Positions 45,909 to 53,086 of a stretch of 64,000 nt of DNA are shown one piece after another (the stretch's first letter is position 1; every line of letters starts with the position of its first letter). The notes below the pieces were generated by a model. It did not search any database, was not told the origin of the DNA, and was given only the letters and a program-made list of their open reading frames with translations. A program made the position numbers and the translations under genes. This DNA is from Sphingomonas sp. TDK1 (GTDB lineage Bacteria; Pseudomonadota; Alphaproteobacteria; Sphingomonadales; Sphingomonadaceae), in NCBI RefSeq assembly GCF_001650735.1, contig NZ_LXVY01000045.1, positions 62,001 through 126,000 of the forward strand, written 5' to 3'.

Positions 45909-45921
45909 ACGATCTGAACGC

Positions 45922-46419
45922 TCAGAACCCGTCGGCGACGTCGGGATCGAGCATGCCCAGCAGCCTTCGCCCCGCACGCCGGGCGAAGGCGAGCGTGGCC
46001 TTACGCCGCGCCTGAGCGGACAAGGGAATCGTCGCCGCCTCTCGCGCAACCGCCGCGTCGTAGCGATCGGCGACGATCAGCCCGGTACGTTCCGGTAGGA
46101 AATGGGGCTGATCAAGCGGTCGCAGGTCGAACCCCTGCGGTACTGCCCAGAAGAAGCGGTCACAATGGCCAAGATATTCCTGCCATTTGCCGTCGCCGAG
46201 CAGATCCGCGCGCGATACCTTGATCTCGACGATGACGATGTTGCCGCGAGCATCCAGCGCCATCAGGTCGACGCGCCGGCCGCCCTCCAGCGGCACTTCG
46301 GCGATTGCCACGCAATCGTGGCGGAGCAGCATCCTGCAAACGCCCCGTACCACGTCGGCAGAGACCATCGCGTCCGCTTCTGGAGGAAGAGTCGGGGGCA
46401 GGGGCTGATGCGCGTTCAT
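45922..46419 (-). CDS. mmcB: MmcB family DNA repair protein
   Basis: 165 residues. PD-(D/E)XK-like core: RRVDLMALDARGNIVIVEIK (Asp and Glu-x-Lys), then DLLGDGKWQEYLGHCDRFF and DRYDAAVAREA. MmcB was described in Caulobacter as an SOS-induced repair factor for mitomycin C damage. A perfect LexA box overlaps the upstream ATG at 46437, so the ATG at 46419 is taken as the start; no ribosome site precedes it, and the mRNA may be leaderless. Confidence 0.88.
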   Translation of the reverse strand: MNAHQPLPPTLPPEADAMVSADVVRGVCRMLLRHDCVAIAEVPLEGGRRVDLMALDARGNIVIVEIKVSRADLLGDGKWQEYLGHCDRFFWAVPQGFDLRPLDQPHFLPERTGLIVADRYDAAVAREAATIPLSAQARRKATLAFARRAGRRLLGMLDPDVADGF

Positions 46420-46431
46420 CGAGAGAATATA

Positions 46432-46446
46432 GAACATTCAGCGAAC
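46432..46446 (-). promoter_or_regulatory. LexA (SOS) box of mmcB
   Basis: GTTC-GCTGAAT-GTTC on the minus strand, the exact alphaproteobacterial LexA direct repeat GTTC-N7-GTTC, 13 bp before the mmcB start. A TATATT sequence directly follows (46425-46430 region) and could be the -10. Confidence 0.85.
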
Positions 46447-46450
46447 ACAA

Positions 46451-46480
46451 AAAAGCCGCCGAATCGCTCCGGCGGCTTTT
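46451..46480 (-). terminator. Terminator of the cell-wall hydrolase gene
   Basis: AAAAGCCGCCG / CGGCGGCTTTT, 11-bp stem with flanking A and T runs, 24 bp after the hydrolase stop. Symmetric, so it also works on the plus strand. Confidence 0.88.
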
Positions 46481-46503
46481 GATACAGCGATCGGCCGAAC
46501 CGA

Positions 46504-47157
46504 TCAGCGATAGAAGATATGGTTGCCCACGGTCGCGATCGAGGCGCGGCCGAGATTGGCGTTGGCATACCGCGCATGGAAATACAGCGCGTCACCGGCC
46601 GGGCTTTCCCAAAGATTCTTGCGGGCCACCTGGGCCACCGCCAGGGCCCGACGCCACTGGGCGTTGGCCGGCGGGGTGGGCAACTTGCCGTGACGCACGA
46701 ACGAAAACTGGCCCTTCTGGGTGACTACCGAGCAGACCGAGCCCGGGAAACGGCCCGAGGTGCTGCGATTCAGGATCACGTCCGCAACGGCCAGCTGACC
46801 CGACAGCGGTTCGCTGCGCGCTTCGAAATAAATACCGGTGGCGAGGCAGCGCAAATCGCGATCCTCTTCGAGCGCGGCGATGTCCTCTTGCGCGGCTACC
46901 GCGTCCGAGAGGGTGGCATATTCCGGGCTGGTATCGTTGTCATCGTCAGCTTCCTGCTGCTCGACCGCTGCCTGGGGCGCGGGAACCTGCTGCGAAGCAA
47001 GGACGTTCTGTACCTGAGCCGGTGCCGACTGCACCGTCGCCTGAAGCTTCGCTTCCTGCTGCGGGAGCGGGCTCAGGTTGAGCGTGGCGGCATTCGCTAG
47101 TGCGCCAGCGCAAAAAGTCACAGCTGCGAAAGTCGCAGCCCGTGGCAGAAACTTCAT
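46504..47157 (-). CDS. SleB-like cell-wall hydrolase
   Basis: 217 residues; signal peptide about 1-23, a Gln/Pro-rich linker, then Hydrolase_2 (about 100-217): DLRCLATGIYFEARSEPLSG with the catalytic Glu, QLAVADVILNR, SVCSVVTQKGQFSFVRHG and ALYFHARYAN. SleB-type enzymes are lytic transglycosylases. The upstream gap (47158-47318) contains a TTGACA but no clear -10. Confidence 0.92.
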   Translation of the reverse strand: MKFLPRAATFAAVTFCAGALANAATLNLSPLPQQEAKLQATVQSAPAQVQNVLASQQVPAPQAAVEQQEADDDNDTSPEYATLSDAVAAQEDIAALEEDRDLRCLATGIYFEARSEPLSGQLAVADVILNRSTSGRFPGSVCSVVTQKGQFSFVRHGKLPTPPANAQWRRALAVAQVARKNLWESPAGDALYFHARYANANLGRASIATVGNHIFYR

Positions 47158-47318
47158 TTCAAATCTGTATTGTGCGGTTGGCGTGCGATCGGCCGCTGCT
47201 CGCAGGGAGACTGGACCGCCGGACTAACCCCCCGACTGCGTAACCGATCGACTTCACACCCCGAACGGCACAACGCGAATGAACGTGGAGATCCCTTTCG
47301 CGGGCGAGGCCCGGAGTG

Positions 47319-47660
47319 TCAACAAAGGTTCATCGTTTCAGCGGCGAACCGTTCGGCGCCTGCGATATCCAGTTCAACGACCCATAGATCGGGGTCGCGC
47401 TCGCGCCGCCGCCGCCAATAAGCGCTGGCTTCCGCCTCGTCGACCATTTCCCTGGGTCCGGAGGGTAGGAGCGTCGGCGTTCCATCGGGGCCGATGCCCC
47501 GTTCGACGAAGCGCGGGTTCGCGCCGCGATCCAGCAGCAGGAGCAGGATTGCACCCGAAGTAGCATCCCCCTTGGCCAGCACCATCGCCGACCCGGCGGC
47601 AGCATCGGCCCGTCGCACCAGCGCACTCGCCAGCATCGCGCTGGTCAGCCGCGGGGTCAT
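47319..47660 (-). CDS. DUF1491 family protein
   Basis: 113 residues, matching from memory DUF1491: MTPRLTSAMLASALVRRADA, GSAMVLAKGDATSGAILLLL and DPDLWVVELDIAGAERF. No known function. It ends the minus-strand run ptsN - thioesterase - DUF1491, with a 4-bp overlap to the thioesterase. Confidence 0.83.
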   Translation of the reverse strand: MTPRLTSAMLASALVRRADAAAGSAMVLAKGDATSGAILLLLLDRGANPRFVERGIGPDGTPTLLPSGPREMVDEAEASAYWRRRRERDPDLWVVELDIAGAERFAAETMNLC

Positions 47661-48124
47661 GCGGTGCGATAGCCGGGCAGGGTGGCGAGCGCGATTCGCG
47701 AGCGCATGAAGGTACCGGTACCGCGCGCCGCTTCCTCGCCATGCGCGTCGATCAGCCGCGCCTCGGCGACGAACACCCGGCGCTGGCCACTCACCCAGCG
47801 GCCCTCGGCGATCACCGGTCCCTCGGGCAGCGGTCTGGTCAGCAGCAGGTTGAAGGCGGTGGTCAGCAGGAAGCGATCGGTGACCAGGCTATTCGCTGCA
47901 TAGAAGGCGGCATCGTCGAGCATCTTGAAATAGCTGGTGCCGTGGGTCGCCCCGGCGGCGTGGAAGTAGCGCGAATCCACGTCGAAGCGGATGCGCGCGA
48001 TCCCCGCCTCGGGAATCTCGAGCACCGAGGGGAAGAGCTGGTTGATCGGAGCCGCGGCGTAGAGCGATTCGAGCGCCCGGTAATGCGCCTCGGCACCCGT
48101 CGGCGCCGATTCAGGCGGCGTCAC
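47657..48124 (-). CDS. PaaI/hotdog-fold thioesterase
   Basis: 155 residues from the GTG at 48124, which overlaps ptsN by 14 bp. Hotdog domain with FDVDSRYFHAAGATHGTSYF (HGG-type position ATHGTSYFKMLDDAAFYAA) and VIAEGRWVSGQRRVFVAEA. Likely hydrolyses acyl-CoA thioesters; acyl specificity unknown. Confidence 0.85.
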   Translation of the reverse strand: MTPPESAPTGAEAHYRALESLYAAAPINQLFPSVLEIPEAGIARIRFDVDSRYFHAAGATHGTSYFKMLDDAAFYAANSLVTDRFLLTTAFNLLLTRPLPEGPVIAEGRWVSGQRRVFVAEARLIDAHGEEAARGTGTFMRSRIALATLPGYRTA

Positions 48125-48578
48125 GCGCCTCGACTCCGGTGAGCAGCACGTAGAGCGCATCCTTCGAGCCCGCGCCGCGCAGCTTCTCCGCGAACGGCCG
48201 CTCACGCAGCCGCCGCGATACCGAGGCCAATGCCTTCAGATGGTCAGCCCCGGCATTGGTCGGCGACAGCAACATGAACACGAGGTCCACCGGCAGATCG
48301 TCGACCGCGCCGAAATCGAGTGGCTGCTCCAGCCGGGCGAACACGCCGCACACGCGCGGCAGGTCGTCCAGCCGCGCGTGTGGGATGGCGATTCCGCCGC
48401 CGAAGCCGGTGGAGCCCAGCCGCTCGCGCTCGGCCAGCCGCTCGGCGACCAGCTTGGCTTCGACCCCGTAGGTCGCCGCCGCACTGGCACCAAGCTGCTG
48501 GAACAGCGCCTTCTTGTTACCCGCGGTCACGCCGGCGAGCACCGCCTCCGGCACGAGCAAATCGCTCAGATCAGTCAT
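48111..48578 (-). CDS. ptsN: PTS IIA-like nitrogen regulator PtsN
   Basis: 155 residues. The phosphorylated His is in GGGIAIPHARLDDL (near 65); FMLLSPTNAGADHLKALAS is typical. EIIA-Ntr receives phosphate from PtsP through NPr and regulates K+ uptake and other targets. ATG at 48578 is preceded by TTG; GGAACG is upstream. In many proteobacteria it follows rpoN and hpf; here hpf is present, but rpoN is replaced by dnaQ. Confidence 0.94.
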   Translation of the reverse strand: MTDLSDLLVPEAVLAGVTAGNKKALFQQLGASAAATYGVEAKLVAERLAERERLGSTGFGGGIAIPHARLDDLPRVCGVFARLEQPLDFGAVDDLPVDLVFMLLSPTNAGADHLKALASVSRRLRERPFAEKLRGAGSKDALYVLLTGVEARDAA

Positions 48579-48622
48579 CAACTCGTTCCAAAGAAGCGGT
48601 GCTGCCCGCAGGCGGCCTGGCC

Positions 48623-49222
48623 TTACGCCGGTGCGCGGTTGGGCTCAACCCAGCCAATCGTTCCATCCCCACGACGATAGACCATATTATAGGCCCCCGT
48701 GCCGCTGTTGCGGAACAGCAGTGCGTTCGTATTCCGCAAGTCGAGCATCATCACCGCGTCCGAAACCGTGGCATCCGGCACGTCCACCCGCGTCTCTGCG
48801 ATCACCAGCGGTGCATCGGCGACTTCTTCCTCGTCGCGCGCTTCCTGGAACAGGGTGTAGCCGGCATTGTCGAAGCCATTGTCATAGGCCCCACCCTCGG
48901 CCAGCGCGATCACTTCGGTCGGGCGTCGATCCTTGAGGCGTCGGACATAGCGGCGGAGCTGCTTGTCGATCCGGTCTGCCGCGCCGTCGAAGGCGCCATG
49001 CGCTTCCATGCCGCTGTTGGTCGCCTTGAGCACCAGCCCCTGCGTCACGTGCATCACGATGTCGCAGGTGAAGCCGTTGTCGTGCGGCCCCTTGCCGAAG
49101 GTGATCTGCGACGAGATGGCGCGGGAGAAATATTTGTCGGCGATACCCTGGACCCGATCCGTCACCTGCGTCTTGAGCGCTGCGCCCGTATCGACCTGAT
49201 GCCCCGAGATCCGGATATCCAT
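48623..49222 (-). CDS. hpf: Ribosome hibernation promoting factor (long form)
   Basis: 199 residues: RaiA/HPF N-domain (1-105: MDIRISGHQVDTGAALKTQV) and the C-terminal dimerisation domain (about 140-195: DAVMMLDLRNTNALLFRNSG) that marks long HPF, which joins two ribosomes into 100S. GGAGG six bases before ATG 49222. Upstream of ptsN by 44 bp. Confidence 0.94.
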   Translation of the reverse strand: MDIRISGHQVDTGAALKTQVTDRVQGIADKYFSRAISSQITFGKGPHDNGFTCDIVMHVTQGLVLKATNSGMEAHGAFDGAADRIDKQLRRYVRRLKDRRPTEVIALAEGGAYDNGFDNAGYTLFQEARDEEEVADAPLVIAETRVDVPDATVSDAVMMLDLRNTNALLFRNSGTGAYNMVYRRGDGTIGWVEPNRAPA

Positions 49223-49257
49223 AATGTACCTCCACTTCGCAATTAGGGACGAGCGAC

Positions 49258-49968
49258 CTAGGGCTGCGCCGGAACCGCGTCGATTGTGGGAACACCCCAT
49301 AGCGGCTCGTCCAGGGACTTCAGAAACGCTGCGTGCCGTTCAAGTTCCAACGGACTCGCGGTGAAACGTCGCGCGGGCCGGACGTGTACCCGAGTCGGCG
49401 CCTCGGCGACGGTCTCCGGCATCACCGGCACTTCCTCCGCCAGGCCCAACGTGATCTGGCGGCCACCGGTAAGCTCGACATAGACCTGCGCCAGCAGTTG
49501 CGCATCGAGCAGGGCGCCGTGCAGCGTACGTGCGCTGAGATCGACCCCGTAGCGGCTGCATAGTGCATCGAGCGTGTGCTTCGCACCGGGATGCTTGGTG
49601 CGCGCGAGCACCAGCGTGTCGACCATGCGGCTCAGGTCGACGAGCGGCCGGCTGCACTTGCCGAGCTCGCCGTTGAGGAAGCTAAAGTCGAACCCGGCAT
49701 TATGCGCGACCATCGGCGAATCGCCGATGAAGGCCAGAAGATCCTCGACGACATCCTCGAACAGCGGCTTGTCGGAAAGGAATCGCTCGGACAGACCGTG
49801 GACGTTGAACGCCTCCACCGGCATCGGTCGCTGCGGATTGATGTAGGCATGGAAATGGTTGCCGGTGGCAACCCGGTTCACCAGCTCGACACAGCCGATT
49901 TCGACGAGGCGGTCTCCGCCTGAGAAGCTGAGTCCCGTCGTTTCGGTGTCAAACACGATTTCCCGCAT
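49258..49968 (-). CDS. dnaQ: DNA polymerase III epsilon subunit (proofreading exonuclease)
   Basis: 236 residues. DEDDh exonuclease: ExoI IVFDTETTGL, ExoII VAHNAGFDFSFL, ExoIII HTLDALCSRYGVD-x-LHGALLDAQLLA. The C-terminal tail (about 180-236) carries the segment that binds the alpha subunit. Start ATG at 49968; a GTG at 49983 is in frame and overlaps coaE. It lies 7 bp after coaE. Confidence 0.94.
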   Translation of the reverse strand: MREIVFDTETTGLSFSGGDRLVEIGCVELVNRVATGNHFHAYINPQRPMPVEAFNVHGLSERFLSDKPLFEDVVEDLLAFIGDSPMVAHNAGFDFSFLNGELGKCSRPLVDLSRMVDTLVLARTKHPGAKHTLDALCSRYGVDLSARTLHGALLDAQLLAQVYVELTGGRQITLGLAEEVPVMPETVAEAPTRVHVRPARRFTASPLELERHAAFLKSLDEPLWGVPTIDAVPAQP

Positions 49969-49975
49969 GAAGCGC

Positions 49976-50581
49976 TTATCCACCCGCAGGCGGCGTGAGG
50001 CAAGCGATGACCGTGCGTACGCAATCTTCCGTAACCTGCAGGCCTTCGCCGGTGGGAATCACAAAATCGGCACGGGCGCGCTTTTCCGCGTCGGGCATCT
50101 GGCGGGCGAGAATGGCATCGAAGCGTTCGGCGGTCATACCAGGACGAGCGAGGACGCGGTCGCGCTGCACCTCGGCCGGCGCGGAGACGACGGCGATCTT
50201 GTCGACATGCCGCCAGCCGCCGGCTTCGAACAGCAAGGGTACGTCGAGAACGACCAGCGGCGCGTCGGCATGCGCGGCCAGAAACGACTCGCGTGCCTCG
50301 GCGACGGCGGGGTGGAGGATCGCCTCGAGTCGGGCGAAGGCGGTGGGGTCGGCCATCACCGCCTCGCGCAGCAGCGTGCGATTCACGCCTAGTTCGGTGG
50401 TCGTGTCCGGAAACTCGGCCTCGATTGCCGCCACCGCCGCACCGTTCGGGCCCTGGAGCTGGTGGACGGTTGCGTCCGCATCGAACACCGGCACCCCGTC
50501 GGCGGCGAACATTGCCGCGACGGTCGACTTGCCCATGCCGATCGAGCCGGTGAGGCCCAGCACGATCGACCGCCTGCTCAT
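49976..50581 (-). CDS. coaE: Dephospho-CoA kinase
   Basis: 201 residues. P-loop GLTGSIGMGKST (about 8-19), VLDVPLLFEAGG and AILARQMPDAEKRARAD. It adds the 3'-phosphate in the last step of CoA synthesis. The ATG overlaps the aroE stop by 4 bp. It is the fourth gene of the ppsR-maf-aroE-coaE-dnaQ run, a conserved alphaproteobacterial cluster left of the origin. Confidence 0.95.
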   Translation of the reverse strand: MSRRSIVLGLTGSIGMGKSTVAAMFAADGVPVFDADATVHQLQGPNGAAVAAIEAEFPDTTTELGVNRTLLREAVMADPTAFARLEAILHPAVAEARESFLAAHADAPLVVLDVPLLFEAGGWRHVDKIAVVSAPAEVQRDRVLARPGMTAERFDAILARQMPDAEKRARADFVIPTGEGLQVTEDCVRTVIACLTPPAGG

Positions 50582-51387
50582 GCGGTGAGCAGCGCGCGCA
50601 GTTCCTCGTCGCGGTCGCGCGGGGGCTCGGCGCCGAAGAAGAGCTCGAAGGCGAGCGCGGCCTGCCCGACCAGCATTTCGAGCCCGTCGACCGTATCCAG
50701 CTCGCGGTCCCGCGCCTGGGCGAGCAGCGGCGTCTCCAGCGGGGCGTAGACGATGTCGTACACCACCGCATGCTCGGGCAGCGGATCGAGATCCAAGTCA
50801 AGCGGGGGCTGGCCGTCCATGCCGAGCGGACTCGCGTTCACCAGCAGGTCGGCAGCGGGCAGGGGGGCGCCGATCGGCAGCGCATCGCCTTTCACTCCGA
50901 AGCTGGAAAGCAACGCGGCGGCCTTCAGTACGTTGCGGTTGAGGATGGTCACCCGGCCGATGCCGACCCGCGACAGCGCGAACAACACCGCACGCGCCCC
51001 GCCGCCGGCGCCGATGACCACCGCATGGCGGCCTTCCAGCTCCAGCCCGGCGATCGGCGAGAAGAATCCGCCGGCATCGGTATTGGTACCGATCAGCGCG
51101 CCGTCCTCGCCGCGGATGACGGTGTTCATCGCGCCGATCGTGTTCCGTACGCCGCCCGGATCGCCGACAAGGTCCATCACCGCCAGCTTGTGCGGGATGG
51201 TGACGTTGCAGCCGCGCCAATCGCCATTGTCCTTGGCGCGGGCGAAATAGCCGGCAAGGTCGTCGCCCAGCACATGGGTGCGGCGATAATCGCCTTCGAT
51301 CCCCAGCGCATCGAGCCAGAATTTGTGGATGATCGGCGATTTGGAATGGGCGATCGGATCGCCGATCACCTCGGCATAGCGAGTCAC
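50578..51387 (-). CDS. aroE: Shikimate dehydrogenase (NADP+)
   Basis: 269 residues from the GTG at 51387, which overlaps the maf stop (GTGA). Substrate motif VIGDPIAHSKSPIIHKFWLD, catalytic NVTIPHKLAVMD (Lys), NTVIRGEDGALIGTNTDAGG, and the Rossmann GAGGGARAVLFAL. It reduces 3-dehydroshikimate in aromatic amino acid synthesis. A longer in-frame extension upstream overlaps maf and is not used. Confidence 0.95.
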   Translation of the reverse strand: MTRYAEVIGDPIAHSKSPIIHKFWLDALGIEGDYRRTHVLGDDLAGYFARAKDNGDWRGCNVTIPHKLAVMDLVGDPGGVRNTIGAMNTVIRGEDGALIGTNTDAGGFFSPIAGLELEGRHAVVIGAGGGARAVLFALSRVGIGRVTILNRNVLKAAALLSSFGVKGDALPIGAPLPAADLLVNASPLGMDGQPPLDLDLDPLPEHAVVYDIVYAPLETPLLAQARDRELDTVDGLEMLVGQAALAFELFFGAEPPRDRDEELRALLTA

Positions 51388-51983
51388 TTGGGCATCACTC
51401 CCCGGGTGCGCAGATAGTCGAGTATCGGCAGCAGCGGCATGCCGAGGATGGTGAAATGGCTGCCCTCGGTGCGGCTGAAGAGCTGCACGCCCGGGCCCTC
51501 GATACGGAAACAGCCGACACAGCCAGCTATTGCCGGCCATTCGAGGTCGAGGTACGATTCGATGAACGCCTCGCTCAGCGGGCGGACGTGCAGCCGCGCG
51601 CGATCGACGTGCCGCCACACCGGGCGGCCACCCTCCGCGATCACCGCTGCGCTGAAAATGTCGTGAGTCTTGCCCGACATGCGCTGGAGATGATCGCGCG
51701 CCTGTTCGCGGCTCTCGGGCTTGTCGAGCAGGCTGCCATCGTCGAGCGCGACCAACGAATCGCCGCCCAGCACCAGCGCCTGCGGGGCCATCCGCGAGAC
51801 CTTGAGCGCCTTTAGTTCGGCGAGCGCATCGGCGAGATCACGGGGGCTCGTACCCTCGGCGAGCAGCGATTCCTTGGCGCTTGCTTCATCCACCAAGGCC
51901 GGCAACGCCTCGTGCACCACGCCCGCGGCATCGAGCATCGCGCGACGCGAGGCGCTCTGGGAGGCGAGAACGAGAGTCGGCAT
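51384..51983 (-). CDS. maf: Maf family nucleoside triphosphate pyrophosphatase
   Basis: 199 residues beginning PTLVLASQSASRRAMLDAAG, the Maf signature, and containing LVLGGDSLVALDD, KPESREQARDHLQRMSGKTH and GCFRIEGPGVQLF. Hydrolyses modified or canonical NTPs (dTTP/UTP type) to limit misincorporation. Its ATG overlaps the ppsR stop by 1 bp. Confidence 0.94.
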   Translation of the reverse strand: MPTLVLASQSASRRAMLDAAGVVHEALPALVDEASAKESLLAEGTSPRDLADALAELKALKVSRMAPQALVLGGDSLVALDDGSLLDKPESREQARDHLQRMSGKTHDIFSAAVIAEGGRPVWRHVDRARLHVRPLSEAFIESYLDLEWPAIAGCVGCFRIEGPGVQLFSRTEGSHFTILGMPLLPILDYLRTRGVMPK

Positions 51984-52798
51984 TATCGGCGGTCCATTTC
52001 ACGATCGTTGCACAGCTGGATGATCGCGGCGGCTGTTTCCTCGATCGAACGCCGGGTAACGTCGATCACCGGCCAGCCATTGTCGGCGAACATACGGCGC
52101 GCGAAGGCGATTTCGCGCTGTACCGCTTCCTGATCGACATAGTCGGTCTCCGGCGCCTGGTTGAGCGAGAGCAGCCGGTTGCGGCGGATCTGCACCAGCC
52201 GATCGGCGCTGGTGGTGAGCCCGACGATCAGCGGCCGTTGCAACTGAAACAGCTTGGCCGGGGGCGGGGACTCCACCACCACAGGAATGTTCGACACCTT
52301 GTAGCCGCGATTGGCGAGATAGATCGAGGTCGGCGTCTTGGACGAGCGCGACACGCCTGCGAGCAGGATGTCGCTCTCTTCCCAATCCTCCCAGCCGATG
52401 CCGTCGTCATGCGCAATGGTGAACTGGATCGCATCGACCCGGGCGAAATAGGCCGCGTCGAGCATATGCTGCCGCCCCGGCCGGGCCTTGGCTTCCTGGC
52501 CGAGCAGGTTGGACAGCGCATGGCTCACCTGGTCGAGCGGCGCGATCGCCGGCAGGCCCAGCGCGCGGCAGCGCGTCTCCAGCATGCGGCGGATGTCGCG
52601 ATTGACAAGCGTGTAGATGACCAGCCCCGGATTCTGCGCGATTTCCTGCAGGATGCGCTCGAGATGCGCTTCGCTCCGCACCATCGGCCAGAAATGGCGC
52701 AGCGGCTCGACGTCGTCGAACTGCGCCAGCGCCGCCTTGGCGATATTTTCCAGGGTCTCACCGGTGGAGTCCGAGAGCAAATGGAGGTGCAGCCGCAT
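51983..52798 (-). CDS. ppsR: PpsR-type kinase-phosphorylase regulator (DUF299)
   Basis: 271 residues. LHLLSDSTGETLENIAKAAL at the start and the P-loop GVSRSSKT (148-155) in ILLAGVSRSSKTPTSIYLA define the family. These ADP-dependent bifunctional enzymes inactivate and reactivate PEP synthase or pyruvate phosphate dikinase. Start ATG 52798 (MRLHLHLL) is used; ATG 52822 adds 8 residues. This is the RP001-type gene that borders Cori in Caulobacter. Confidence 0.92.
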   Translation of the reverse strand: MRLHLHLLSDSTGETLENIAKAALAQFDDVEPLRHFWPMVRSEAHLERILQEIAQNPGLVIYTLVNRDIRRMLETRCRALGLPAIAPLDQVSHALSNLLGQEAKARPGRQHMLDAAYFARVDAIQFTIAHDDGIGWEDWEESDILLAGVSRSSKTPTSIYLANRGYKVSNIPVVVESPPPAKLFQLQRPLIVGLTTSADRLVQIRRNRLLSLNQAPETDYVDQEAVQREIAFARRMFADNGWPVIDVTRRSIEETAAAIIQLCNDREMDRR

Positions 52799-53086
52799 CA
52801 GGCTGGGGACCGATCTGTGCATAACATGGCGAACAAGCGGTAGCGTAACCCGGTCACCCGGCCAACCCGCCGAGATTCGGGATTCGCCGCGTGATTCGTC
52901 CACAGCGGCGTCCCCAGCTTGTACTTTCCATTCACAGCCTGTGAGTCTTGTGGACAGATTTCCCGAATCCGTGCGATTCCGGATAGCCGCAGGAGTCAAA
53001 TTGTTGGCAACTGACTCACATCGCCATAAGCCCCGGCTTTCACCGGCCAACAGACTCCAACATCCTGAGAATCGAATCTTATAGTA
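52799..53086. other. Predicted chromosomal replication origin (oriC)
   Basis: Intergenic region between divergent ppsR and hemE, the place of Cori in Caulobacter. It has a near-consensus DnaA box TTATGCACA on the minus strand (52816-52824, 8 of 9), TCGTCCACA (52896-52904, 7 of 9) and CTGTCCACA on the minus strand (52949-52957, 7 of 9). Eleven GANTC sites lie between 52874 and 53078 and a twelfth at 53104, against fewer than one expected. The gene strands switch from minus to plus here, and parAB lies 9 kb away. No protein gene is seen in the 288 bp. Confidence 0.8.

Noticed and set aside
47290..47318. TTGACA on the minus strand upstream of the SleB-like gene as promoter
   Set aside because: No acceptable -10 at 16-18 bp, so not listed as a feature.
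49976..49984. TTATCCACC as a DnaA box at the coaE/dnaQ junction
   Set aside because: Single isolated 8-of-9 match without neighbours or GANTC cluster; likely chance.
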